Below, piece after piece: positions 34,649-46,299 of a stretch of DNA of 64,000 nucleotides (its first letter is position 1; each line of letters opens with the position of its first letter). The position numbers and the translations under genes are program-made. The notes beneath the pieces were generated by a model. That model did no database searches. It saw only the letters and a program-made list of their open reading frames with translations, and had not been told where the DNA came from. The DNA is taken from contig JASSKH010000006.1 in assembly GCA_031763025.1 (NCBI GenBank), positions 12,831,979 to 12,895,978 of the forward strand, read 5' to 3'. This DNA is from Macrocystis pyrifera (Eukaryota > Sar > Phaeophyceae > Laminariales > Laminariaceae).

Positions 34649-36549
34649 ACGCTGCTGCCAACGCTGCGGCGATTCGTTGCAGCTTCTGCTGCTGCTAATG
34701 CTGTAGCTGCTTCTGCTGCTGCTGCTGCTAATGCTGCCGCAATATCCACTGAATGTTCGTATGTACTCGGATTACTGTTTTCTTGGTCGTTTTTGTACCC
34801 AAATGGTTCCTTTTGATACGTGAAAAAATATTTTTGTCGTTTTGCTCCTGCATTTTGCGCACGTACTGCAATTTCTCGTTTTTGGCTTGGTTATTTTCGT
34901 ATATATCGTTGCTATGCTGCTGCTGTGGTGCTGCTGCATTGTTGCCGTACATCATGCTGCACTTGTGTTTGTACAGATTTCGGTATCGTCTTTTTCTTCC
35001 TTATTTTCATGTCGTTGCTATGCTGCTGCTGCCAACGCGGATTATTGTTTTTATTGGCCATTTTTGTACCCAAATGTTTTTTTTTGATACGTAAAAAAAA
35101 TATTTTGGTCGTTTTGCTCCTGCATTTTGCGTACGTACTACTTTTTCTCGTATTTCGTATTGTTGCTATGCTGCTGCTGCGTTGTTGCCGTACAGCATGC
35201 GGAGGTGGGTCTATAGTGAGGTACCGAAAATACTTTTCGGACGGCCGCGGGGTACATACTTTTTTTCTCCCTTCTTTTCATATCGCTGCTATGCTGCTGC
35301 TGCCATCGCTGTGGCGATCCGTTGCTGCTTCTGCTGCTGCTGCTGCCGCCGCTGCTGCTGCTGCTCTGCTTTTAGTGCCGCCGCAATATTCACTGAATAT
35401 TTGTATGTACTCGGATAATCGTGTTTCCTGGTCGTTTTGTGGCGCTGCTGCGTTGTTGCCGTACATCATGCTGGACATGATTTGTGTGGGGCTATTACAC
35501 TTAAACCTGTGCGTGTGTACATATTTCTGTATCGTCAATGATTTTTTTTGTGGTGCTGCTGCGTTGTTGCCGTACATCATGCTGCACGTGATTTGTGTGT
35601 GTACTGTACTACACTTGTGTGTGTACATATTTCTGTATCGTCAAGGAAATTACGTACTACTTGCTGCTTCTGCTGCTGCTGCTGCTGCCGTCGTATAGCA
35701 AGCGATTACGTACTGCTGTTGTGCCGCTGTAGAGTAGTACAAATAATGAACTCTGCCCCCCCCCCACCTTCCCCCTCCCCCGCCATTCTCTGCACGCCAC
35801 TCCCGCCCCGCGCACCCCATATGTTTACTTCGACCAGGTCCGTGGCAAGTGCTACAACTGCCGCCTGACGGACTCCACCATCAAAGACGGAGACATCATC
35901 ATCAAGCGCAAAAATACTCCCTTCCATTTCGCCTGCTCCAGGGCTTCGCGGAATTCCGAAGCAGTACGCCAAGCAGATTGTCGCCATCCAGGACGAACGA
36001 AAGGAAACAAATTGTTTCCCACATTTCCCAAATCACGATTATTTCTTCCTACACATATCCAACGGGTTCAACAGCGAACAGATCCCTCCCGCCTCGTTAC
36101 TACAGCATCCTTGAAGACTATTTACATATCATGTCTCATCCAAACTCCTATGCTGGCTACATCGAAATCGCGGCCGCCCAGCAACTATACAACATTTCCA
36201 TAACCGTTGTCGTTGCCGGCACTGCTGCTTTCTCTCCTGTCCCAGACCTTCCTTTAAACAACAGCCTGTATGTTGTATATCATCCACACGCCAAGCACTA
36301 CTCCACTCTCTCCCCACACTGGTGAAAGATGTTATTCTTATTATTAGGCGAATGTCATTCTTACTCTTGCGTCACCCGATCTTACGTTTCACATTACATT
36401 CATAAATAAACGCGATTATTACATCCTTCACCGTTTCTTACACAAATACATTTATTAATAGTTTGGTTGGCTTTGGGCTATGTCGCCAATTAATTGCAGT
36501 TATATGTACACGAAACGACGGAATACCCACTCCGAAGGAAAGCTTTGTA
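33426..36549. repeat. CTG-rich 3.1-kb unit, copy U1
   Basis: Runs from ACAACTATATTTACGATTTT to GAAGGAAAGCTTTGTA and is repeated directly as U2 (36550-40207). In order it contains a (CAAACAGCCGAACAGC) pyrimidine-rich stretch, a Pro-rich open frame with cysteine pairs (VVCDQC, ATCKDLTC, CEFC near 33860-34010), long CTG tracts with a recurring module ending GTTGTTGCCGTACATCATG (about 34490, 34938, 35453 and 35561), and a short zinc-finger-like frame at 35820-35960 (KCYNC then FHFAC, CX2C-X~21-HX2C). Differences from U2 in that frame are mostly amino-acid changing, so it does not look constrained. Its nature as a transposon, LTR or gene fragment is unresolved. Confidence 0.75.
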
Positions 36550-37875
36550 GATACAACTATAATTACGATTTTTGAGGTCGTTGTCACTTGCTAGCTCTTG
36601 GCAGACAGACCGACTGATAGACAGCTCTTCGCAAACAACCCTTCTTCTTTGAAACAGCCGAACAGCCAAACAACCTTTCTTCCTTCTTTCAAACAGCCGA
36701 ACAGCCAAACAACCTTTCTTCTTTCTTCTTCGCCAAACAGCCAAACGACCTTTTCTTCTTTCTTCTTCCGCAAACTGCCAACCAAAGACAGCTCTTCGCA
36801 CGGCGCCTAAAAGAGCCGTCTCGCCTTCGACGAACGGCATAGATAGGTGCAGCTGTCGGCAGCCAAGCTGCTGCTGTCGGTGGCGAACCTGCTGGTGCTG
36901 CAACCCCCGCCTCTCCCTTCTCCACGCCCCCTAAGCTCACCTCCCCCTCGTCGAGAGGCGCGTGGTCCTCGCCCTCTGGCAAGAGAGCGGCAACGACAAA
37001 GACCGACCTGGTGCCGGCTGTTGTTTGCGACCAGTGCACGGATCAGCACTTGGTCAAGAACTCCGCGCCTGGTGGCAAAAACGTGGCCTTCGCCACCTGC
37101 AAGGATCTCACGTGCGTGGTGGCGAGATCATCCTGACAGGGCAACCGACTGCGAGTTCTGTGCTCGCCCGATCAAGGAAGGGACTGTCCAGTCTCGTACT
37201 CCCTCGAGACTGCTGACAGTGGTGAGTGTCTTACGTCTATTGTGCATGCTCTATGTTGCCAGTACGTTTTTTTGGGGTTTTCAATTGCCTTTTCGCATGC
37301 AATCCTACGTCAAAGCGTTTTTTTTTTTTTTTACTCATCCATGCTCGTTCTTTCCCCTTCGTGCGTTGCGTCGGCTCCTTTTACACACAGTGCACGCGAA
37401 CGCGCACATGCACAACTGTTTGCGGGACGTGAACGAAGGAACGGAGGATTCAGCTGTCGCCGTCACCGCTGCACCGAACGACGTGAGTGCTGCTGCTACT
37501 GTGGTGCATTTTCGGTGCATGCACACGATTTCTGTGTGTACATGTTTTGGTGACCTCACGTACTCATTTTTTGCTCGTTTTCGGCTGCCGCTGCTGCTGC
37601 TGCTGCTGCTGTCAGCGCCACGCCATGAGTGCTGCTGCTGCTGTGCACCTGCTTCTCCTGTGCACTCGCTGCTGCTGTAGTGCTGCTGCGTTGTTGCCGT
37701 GCTGTTCACCTGCTGCTCCTGTGCAATTGCTGCTGCTGCTGTATGTAGTGCTGCTGCGTTGTTGCCGTGCATCATGCTGGAAGCGTACATATTTTCGGAT
37801 CGTCAATTCCGTAGGTTTTGCGATGGCGGCAAACCAGGGTACATGCTTTTTTTCTTCCTTATTTTCATATCGTTG

Positions 37876-37916
<41 letters not shown>

Positions 37917-40207
37917 ACGCTGCCAACGCTGCGGCGATTCGTTGCAGCTTCTGCTGCTGCTAATGCTGTGGCTGCTTCTGCTGCTGCTGCTGCTAATGCT
38001 GCCGCAATATCCACTGAATGTTCGTACGTATGTACTCGGATTACTGTTTTTCTTGGTCGTTTTTGTACTCAAATGGTTCCTTTTGATACGTGAAAAAATA
38101 TTTTTGTCGTTTTGCTCCTGCATTTTGCGTACGTACTGCAATTTCTCGTTTTTGGCTTGGTTATTTTCATATATATCGTTGCTATGCTGCTGCTGTGGTG
38201 CTGCTGCGTTTTTTGTTGCCGTACATCATGATGCACTTTTGTGTGTACATATTTCGGTATCGTCAATGAAATTCCGTAGGTTTTCCGATTGCGGCATACC
38301 AGGGTACATACTTTTTTTCTTGCTTATTTTCATATCGTTGCTACGTATGCGGTTGCTGCCAACGCGGATTATTGTTTTTATTGGTCATCTTTGTACCCAA
38401 AAGTTTTTTTTGATACGTAAAAAAAATATTTTGGTCGTTTTGCTCCTGCATTTTGCGTACGTACTACTTTTTCTCGTATTTCGTGTTGTTGCTATGCTGC
38501 TGCTGCGTTGTTGCCGTACAGCATGCGGAGGTGGGTCTATAGTGAGGTACCGAAAATACTTTTCGGACGGCCGCGGGGTACATTCTTTTTTTCTCCCTTC
38601 TTTTCATATCGCTGCTATGCTGCTGCTGCCATCGCTGTGGCGATCCGTTACTGCTTCTGCTGCTGCTGCTGCCGCTGCTGCTGCTGCTGCTCTGCTTTTA
38701 GTGTTGCCGCAATATTCACTGAATGTTTGTATGTACTCGGATAATTGTGTTTCCTGGTCGTTTTGTGGCGCTGCTGAGTTGTTGCCGTACATCATGCTGG
38801 ACATGATTTGTGTGGGGCTATTACACTTAAACTTGTGCGTGTGTATATATTTCTGTATCGTCAATGATTTTTTTTGTGGTGCTGCTGCGTTGTTGCCGTA
38901 CATCATGCTGGACGTGATTTGTGTGTGTACTGTACTTTTTGTTTTTTTTTTTTTCATCATCACTTTTACTTTCCAGCCCACTCGTAGGAGGTTTTACCCT
39001 CGACGATCTTCTGGACAAGCCGTGGTCACAGGTGTCGTCCCTTTTCCCCCCGGTACTTGCCTTTATTTTTTGTCGCGCATAGGGTTCAGCATTCCCACTG
39101 CTCATCGATTTCCATCGAATGTAGCTAACTCACGCTCTCGCGCTTTCCGCTTATCAATTTTTTATGCAAGAAAAAGTCCCTACGAGCATGCACTCGGTGA
39201 GATTTGAACCCACGAAATTGATCTTGATAGGCACGCGGACCACCTACCAAGCCACCCGGGACGCCGGTACACTTGTGTGTCTACATATTCTGTATCGTCA
39301 ATGAAATTACGTACTTGCTGCTTCTGCTGCTGCTGCTGCCGTCGTATAGCAAGCGATTACGTGCTGCTGTTGTGCCGCTGTAGAGTAGTACAAATAATGA
39401 ACTCTGCCCCCCCCCCCCTCCCCCGCCATTCCCTGCACGCCACTCCCGCCCCGCGCACCCTATATGTTTACTTCGACCAGGTCCGTGGCAAGTGCTACAA
39501 CTGCCGCCTGACGGACTCCACCACCAAAGACGGAGACATCGTCATCAAGCGCAAAAAGACTCCCTTCCATTTCGCCTGCTCCAGGGCTTCGCGGAATTCC
39601 GAAGCAGTACGCCAAGCAGATTGTCGCCATCCAGGACGAACGAAAGGAAACAAATTGTTTCCCACATTTCCCAAAATCACGATTATTTCTTCCTACACAT
39701 ATCCAACGGGTTCAACAGCGAACAGATCCACATTCTGGGCCTCCCGCCTCGTTACTACAGCGTCCTGGAAGACTATTTACACATATATATCATGTCTCAT
39801 CCAAACTCCTATGCTGGCTACATCGAAATCGCGGCCGCCCAGCAACAAACTATACAACATTTCCATAACCGTTGTCGTTGCCGGCACTGCTGCTTTCTCT
39901 CCTGTCCCAAACCTTCCTTTAAACAACAGCCTGTATGTTGTATAGCATCCACATGCCACGCACTACTCCACTCTCTCCCCACACTGATGAAATATGTTAT
40001 TCTTATTAATAGACGAATGTCATTCTTACTCTTGCGTCACCCGATCTTACGTTTCACATTACATTCATAAATAAACGCGATTATTACATCCTTCACCGTT
40101 TCTTACACAAATACATTTAGTTTGGTTGGCTTTGGGCTATGTCGCCAATTAATTGCAGTTATATGTACACGAAACGACGGAATACCCACTCCGAAGGAAA
40201 GCCTTGT
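36550..40207. repeat. CTG-rich unit, copy U2, with SINE inserted
   Basis: Second direct copy of the 33426-36549 unit, in the same orientation and head to tail. It is longer because of an S1 SINE (38940-39268) and an extra piece near 37430-37510. It ends GAAGGAAAGCCTTGTA, where the right half of MITE copy 6 resumes. The zinc-finger-like frame here (39464-39600) reads GKCYNCRLTDSTTKDG and then TPFHFAC. The very long open frames through this unit (up to about 500 codons) are CTG-encoded Leu/Ala/Cys runs and are not called as genes. Confidence 0.75.
38940..39268 (-). mobile_element. tRNA-derived SINE, family S1, full-length
   Basis: On the minus strand the tRNA-like head (A-box TGGCTTGGTAGG, B-box GGTTCAAATCTC) lies at about 39268-39190. 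The body (GCATGCTCGTAGGGAC, GCGCGAAAGCGTGAG, GACGACACCTGTGACC) follows, and an A-rich tail ends near 38940. The head is not a working tRNA gene because its acceptor ends do not pair. U1 lacks the insertion at the same place (near 35612), so the SINE landed after U1 and U2 were duplicated. Confidence 0.85.
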
Positions 40208-40264
40208 ATTTACCTATTTTTACAAAAAAAAAATGGTCCTGTTTACTATGGTCCCCCGTAATAC
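40208..40264. mobile_element. MITE, family M1, copy 6, right half
   Basis: Resumes TATTTACCTATTTTTAC and ends TACTATGGTCCCCCGTAAT. With 33371-33425 it makes a complete ~112-bp element. Confidence 0.8.
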
Positions 40265-40278
40265 CCATTTTTCCTGAT

Positions 40279-40304
40279 GTGATCCACTAAGCATGGTGAT
40301 CCAC
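40279..40304. repeat. GTGATCCAC array, right part
   Basis: GTGATCCAC at 40279 and 40296, continuing the array of 33266-33371 on the other side of the split MITE. Confidence 0.65.
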
Positions 40305-40607
40305 GAGCGCACCACAAAGTGTCTTGTTGCCTTTGGTATACCCGCGAAATTACCTGGTACTTTATTTGTCGCTACTCCAGAATACAACTTTGTAGTACCG
40401 GCAGATTATATATATATATACATACATATTTCTCTCTGCTGCTGCTGCTGCTGTTCTGTATTGCTGCTCCGCTGCCCCAATTTGGACCGCTCATTCTTAT
40501 CGGAGAGCTTTTTTACCATAATTTCCATGTTTTTTTCGGGCAATTTTTCAATCTTCCAGATTTTCTTGGTTTTTTTTTTTTCGCCAAATTATAAGGAAGG
40601 GTCATTC

Positions 40608-43327
40608 TTTAATGGGTAATGCTATTTGCGACACCGGTGCCGTAATTTCTTATTTGCGACTGCGCGTCACGTTCGCGGCACATACCTCAGATTGGCTCCG
40701 CACCGCGAGAGATGTGTTGGCATGGTGCAGGGCCATCATTGAAGCTATCGCATGGCCGAAACGGGCCAGGACTCGAGGAGATATCTGGCCTCTTGGTGCA
40801 CCCGCAAAACGTTCAGATCGGTGTCGCAAAATAAGCGTTATTTGCGAGACGCATGTCGCAAATACCGTATTTGCGACACCGCGACGTGGTTGCTGCACAC
40901 GCTCCGGATCGGCAAAGCACTACCAGTAGAGTCTCAGCATGGTGTAGGGCTATCATTGAAGCCATCCTGTAGCCAAAACGGGCCAGTACTCGAGGAGATA
41001 TGGGGTATCCTGGTACATCCCGCAGAATCTTCTGGCTCCTGTCGCAAAAAAAAAAAGCTTTATTCGCGACACGCGTGTCGCAAATACCGTATTTGCAACA
41101 CCGCGCCGTGGTTGCTGCACGCTCCGGATCAGCAAAGCACTACCAGTAGAGTCTCAGCATGGTGTAAGGCTACCATTGAAGCCATAGTGTAGCCAAAACG
41201 GGCCAGTACTCGAGGAGATATGGGGTATCCTGGTACAACCCGTAGAATCTTCTGGATGGTGTCGCAAATAAGCCTTATTTGCGACACGCGTGTCGCAAAT
41301 TTCGTATTTGCGACGCCGCGTTGTAGTTGCCGCACACGCTCCGGGTCGGCAACGCACCACCATTAGAGTCTCTGCATGGTGTAGGACTACCATTGAAGCT
41401 ATCGCGTAGCCAAAACGGGCCAATACTCGAGGATATATGGGTTATCCTAGTACACGGTCAGAATATTCAACGTGGCTCTTCTACTACTGCTGCTGTGCTA
41501 CACACAACATAGTAAACACACAAACACGATAGGCTAGGAGTGCGAAAACTATACATAACCCATCAGACTGCCTCGCCGACCAGGGCATCCAAAATAATCA
41601 GGAATTGACTGCGTAGCTGGACGAGGAGACTACGCATGATTTGAGTGGGGCAGGTCAGTGCGCACAATCTGCTGGAGTTGCGGGATGTCGGTGAATCTTC
41701 CATAGTGGTTGGGCTTCTCTCCGCAAACATTCTGCCTGAACTTATGGAAAAACATCCAATCCGCGCACCAGTGTGTACAGCATACAACAGCACGGTGGGA
41801 ACTCCACACAATACTGCAGGGCATCGAAGGACGCCTTCCAAGCAGCCTACAAACGCCACGACCTCTTACACGCGTTACACATACCGATTTCTTCGGCACC
41901 ATAAACAAGGCGGCTAACCCCTCTGCCGCTTACATTGAACTCATGCAGTCTGCTGTGGGTTTCTATTGTATGCTTCATAACCGTTAGAGATAAACGTCGG
42001 GAATCCGTTTACAAACTACGAGCTACGCATGTGCCTTAAGTTAGACTACTATTATTAGTATGTGTCAATACTACAGCAGTGCGGATACTGTGGACTGCTG
42101 TTGGTGCAACAAGTAGGATAATGTGTCGGAACGAACGCGTACAACGAACATGGCGCATAGCTAGGCAAGCTGCAGTATGGCCGCCCTCTGTGCATCTATG
42201 GGGTGTGTTCGTTACCTTAACTAATCCGACAAAAACTGTGTACAGCGTTTCGAAAGTTTGTTCAGTTCTGCGCGGCAGAACGATAGGCGTTGGTAAACGC
42301 CTGAGGGATAGGCGCTTTTACATGGCTGCTCAAGGGCAATTAAACAACCACATTGGTGGGTGGTAATGGTTGCACGGAACGAACGCCGATTTTACTGCGA
42401 TACTATGATACTGCTGTAGATGACATACACCCACCTATTTCGAGAGCATCCACAGACAAGTACAAAAACCATATATAGAGCGTAGCATGCACAAACTTAT
42501 GTGCCCTTCATTTGTGCCCATGTTGATAGACGCGTAAACAGAGCACTCGGCGCTTTGAACGATACCAGCGCTCTCAATTATAGTACGTACGACTTACTAG
42601 AACACGGCGCGGCAATATAACCAAGTTAATATCAAATCCATTGATTCACGATGACGTGGCTATCGATCGATGTACTCGTGGAAACATGCTGTACAGTGGT
42701 ATAGTCCGAGCGCTAAACGGGGCACGCGCAACGCACGTCGTGCGATGTCGTCAAATGCGGCTTTACGACACCAGTCTGACTACTCTAACAGCGCACCAGG
42801 ATGACCAGGATACAACACACAACAGTATCTACTACTGTAATGGGCTCGTTCTGGATACACGCAAAATAAGGCTTATTTGAGACGTCAGCCCAGGTGTACT
42901 AGGATACCCCATATCTCCTCGAGTACTGGCCCGTTTAGGATACACGATAGCTTCAATGATAGCCCTCACCATACTGAGACTCTACTGGCTGATCCGGAGC
43001 GTGTGCGGCAACCACGTCGCGGTGTCGCAAATACGGTATTTGCGACACGCGTGTCGCAAATAACGCTTATTTGCAACACCGATCTGAACGTTTTGCGGGT
43101 GCACCAAGAGGCCAGATATCTCCTCGAGTCCTGGCCCGTTCCGGCCATGCGATAGCTTCAATGATGGCCCTGCACCATGTCAACACATCCCTGGCGGTGC
43201 GGGGCCAATCTGAGGTATGTGCCGCGAACGTGACGCGGTGTCGCAAATAAGCCACTTATTTGCGACACCGTGTCGCAAATAAGAACTTACGACACCGGTG
43301 TCGCAAATAGCAATACCCTTCTTTAAT
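40608..43327. mobile_element. Foldback element made of GTCGCAAATA hairpins
   Basis: Two inverted arms: about 40608-41460 and 42866-43327. The ends read GGGTAATGCTATTTGCGACA on the left and, inverted, GGGTATTGCTATTTGCGACA on the right. The left arm is about four tandem ~220-bp units (GTCTCAGCAT anchors at 40931 and 41151, a diverged one at 41368). Each unit carries a nested palindrome TGTCGCAAATA...TATTTGCGACA. The right arm has two units. The 1.4-kb centre (41460-42866) has no recognisable transposase. Confidence 0.8.
41460..42866. other. Unassigned centre of the foldback element
   Basis: Short frames occur around 41560-41990 on both strands, but no domain was recognised. TACTGCTGTA/TACAGCAGTA words occur at about 42072 and 42411. 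Confidence 0.35.
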
Positions 43328-43640
43328 ATATACCTGGTATGTGAAATTTAACAAAAACGTTTAACCTGATTTTTTTGCTTCTTCTGTAGAGTTCCACGAA
43401 TAGTGACATCTATGAAAATCGTTCTTATCGGAGAGTTTTTTTTTCATAATTTCCATGTTTTTCCCGCCAATTTGTTTCTTCCAGACTTTCTTGAATTTTT
43501 TGTCTAAATATGTGAAATTCAACACAAACATGATGTTTTGCTTCTTCTGGAGAATTATACGAACAGTGACAGAACGCCTCCGTATCTTGATATATATCTC
43601 CAGTTTCAGGAACAAAAGCTGTCCGATAAGAATGACTCAT
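43328..43640. repeat. Two diverged copies of a ~160-bp sequence
   Basis: ATGTGAAATTTAACA...TTTTTTGCTTCTTCTG...ACGAATAGTGACA (43338-43410) recurs as ATGTGAAATTCAACA...TTTTGCTTCTTCTGG...ACGAACAGTGACA (43510-43570). The first copy has seven extra bases at TA, giving TACCTGGTA at 43331-43339. A CTTATCGGAGAG...CATAATTTCCATGTTTTT phrase is also shared with 40497-40535, left of the foldback element. Confidence 0.65.
43331..43339. other. TACCTGGTA, candidate excision footprint with empty-site comparison
   Basis: This copy reads ATATACCTGGTATGTGAAAT where its relative at 43505 reads AAATATGTGAAAT. The extra bases are CCTGG plus a duplicated TA. Confidence 0.5.
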
Positions 43641-43904
43641 TAATGAATGACCCTATATACTATACAGAATAAATACTATGTACAACAGAGTCAGATTACT
43701 ACAGCAGTGCTACTACCAGCTACTGATGATGCAAGAGCGTAATCTGTAACGGTTGCCTGATGAACGCAGCACATCATCCATATAGCATATAGGATAATAT
43801 ACCATCATTTCGTGCCCTGTTCCACAACCCATCGTATCAAAAATCAAAGGAATAGACTCTGACGGCCCCAACGCGCGAGATGTGCCCCCCCTGTCCACCG
43901 CCCC

Positions 43905-44321
43905 ATTGTATGTAGATTCATGATTGACTGATTGGTCAAAGTTCACAGTTTCGGAGATGAAACCGAACGGCTAAAATCTGAGCCACAATGCATTTTTCGA
44001 GACATGGAAGAGCACGCCCCTCTGACACGCCACATGCGTTATGTTGCCGTCCCAAAGCGACACGTTCCTGACGTCAACACGTGTATCGTTCCAAAGAGAA
44101 TAGGTGTGTTCCATCAACCGTGATGCTCGCCCAACCTGGAGATAGGTATACACTTGACTGGAGGACAACATCAACACCTGACTGGCTGGAGACCTCTTTG
44201 CTACGTAATTTTGAACCCGATCGGCACGTGGCCCAGTTGTCCAGGAACTGCGCTCTGCGTGTCCAGTTGTCCAGAAGCTGCCCTCTGCGCCACAAGTCTT
44301 CGAAGACAGAACGCCGCGGAT
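43905..44321 (+). promoter_or_regulatory. Upstream region of gene C, duplicated from gene B
   Basis: Counterpart of 20205-20578. The GACTGATTGGTCAAAGTTC block lies at 43927-43945. Just before the ATG a GTCCAGTTGTCCAG segment is present in two tandem copies (about 44232 and 44263), against one copy (GTCCAGTTCTCCAG) in gene B. Confidence 0.6.
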
Positions 44322-44471
44322 ATGGATACACCCAGTTCAGACAACAACTTCGACTTTGTGATCGATGCTGTCGGCTTCATGGCTGGTGTGTTTGTCTCCG
44401 TTGCGGTATTGCCGCAGATACGCCGGGCCCATCTGCGCAAGAGCACTAAGGACTTGAGCAGCTTCTGGCAG
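44322..44471 (+). CDS. SemiSWEET-like PQ-loop gene C, exon 1
   Basis: 50 codons from the ATG at 44322: MDTPSSDNN, then TM1 (DAVGFMAGVFVSVAVLPQI), the loop RRAHLRKSTKDLS and SFWQ, ending CAG|GTACTT in phase 0. The PQ motif and K-S-T-x-D-L-S element are intact. The start is supported by the upstream match with gene B and by loss of similarity in the previous codons. The inferred partner exon is 57675-57983. Confidence 0.75.
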
Positions 44472-45302
44472 GTACTTACTACTAACTGCTGCCGTTTCGT
44501 CTTGTTATTGTGATCCTACGGGCACTACAGCAGTAATTAGCAATAATAGTACATTCCTCGCCGCGGGGCATCAAGTTATCTTTTCAGGCCAGGAGAAAAT
44601 GACAGCCAGGCAGGGCGTGTTCGGAGTTGGATTAGCAGTCAAAGAGTCAATATCTGGTATGCCGCAAGTCTGTGTACACTCACGAGCTCATTGACGAACG
44701 GCTGGTGTTGATGCGCTTCGAGTTGGCTGCTAAATGCCAGGCAGTTGCAGCACTTTCGTCGTTTCGTACCCTCCGTCAATCAATGTGCACCAAGGACGCA
44801 GCGTTTCCTGGTCAATACTGAAGCTATAGATCCCAACTAAAGACTGTCTGTTCGTTGTGCTGATGGATGCTACTAATGATGCACGAACTGGTCAGAGACA
44901 CAACAGTAGGGTGCTGCGGTGATGAAAACAAGTAGTGTACTGGGAGATTGCGGGGGCGATGATCGCAACGATGTTGGCTCACGGCTTACTATGTCGTTCG
45001 CCACCATTTGCAAGGCAGCTCTAAATGTCATTTTTTTCAGCACACGCAAGGGAGGGTAGAAATACGCACAACGGCACCGGCCCGAACTACCGCAAGCGGA
45101 TTGACCTACGCTATTTTGTCAGAAGGCACGCAAAATATTAATAATTGAACACACGTACTGACTATATGTATGTGCATCCTAACCCGACAAGCTCATTAGA
45201 GTAATATTAGTAGTACATCATGTTGAAAAGGAGTCACTCAGCCTCCGCCGCCAGCTGAGTGATGCTGACTCAGACCATGATAGCCTGTTCCCCCTATTAT
45301 AG

Positions 45303-45303
<1 letters not shown>

Positions 45304-45337
<34 letters not shown>
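45304..45337. repeat. (TTG)n microsatellite
   Basis: About eleven uninterrupted TTG/GTT triplets. A fragment of family S2 (ACCGTTCTTTCTACCCGTCG) follows at about 45350. Confidence 0.9.
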
Positions 45338-45339
<2 letters not shown>

Positions 45340-46299
45340 TCTTACCATTGTACCGTTCTTTCTACCCGTCGACATCTTCGCCTCTGGTATTAATGTTATT
45401 AGTCACTTTGCACCCCCCAACCAACAAGCACGCATAATGCCCAAGGGTCAACCGTTTGACCGACAGACGAAAAGTGTCGCCGCCGAAAAATCCCGAGGGT
45501 CGTTTCGACTCTCTGGACCAACCATCGCAGTTCCGCAATACTGCTGGTATTACAGGTTTAGTGAGTATCTAATTTGCCATCTGACTAATACGTGCAGAGT
45601 TCCTGCCAAACCATCCACATGCATAGTCACTATTTAACCACTCTGATTAATATTGTAAATCGTAAACCGCGTTTTGCGATCACGACTTAATCGCCATTTG
45701 TGGTGATCGTGATCGCAAGCTTTTGACGCGCAATCACGATATTCAATAGAGCTTTCGATACACCTCTACAGAACAGACATCCAGCTTAGCTGCTGCCTGC
45801 TGATAACAATAGGTGACTACACTGGGTTCCTGCATGCACCACGCCGTCGATTGTGTCTTAGTATTTAGGCAATAGTGCGCGAATTGTGTCTACAACATGT
45901 TGTGACGAGTGAAAGGGTGGTCGTGGTCGTAGGTGGTTAAATATTGTTTAGTACAGAGTGACGAATACAACACCCAACTCGAGAGGCCAACATCGCTTAT
46001 GCATGATGGACTCATGGATTCCCATCGTACAGATACAACACAAGTTGAGTCCGCTTGTGCGATCTTGGCTGGATGTGCATCTCAGACACCCAAATCATCA
46101 TCGCTTTCGTTGCTTCCGTGTGATGCTTTCCTGTGCGGGCACCTGTATTCAGCCTACACGTTTGACGCAAGCAATGGTAAACGGTTCAAACTTGCATTGC
46201 ACCCCCGCGCCGGGTGCTGAGCACTTTCTCGACTACAGTTGTATATACATTGGGTTTTTCTTGAAAGCCACCGGAGTATGCCCGAATATCGCCATGTGC

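Noticed and set aside
37699..39207. Open frame of about 500 codons in U2 (and the ~290-codon frame at 34820-35698)
   Set aside because: Composed of Leu, Ala, Cys and Ser runs encoded by CTG/GCT triplets. It crosses the SINE insertion and is not kept between the two U copies.
39190..39268. tRNA gene
   Set aside because: A and B boxes are present but the acceptor ends do not pair. The same sequence heads four SINE copies.
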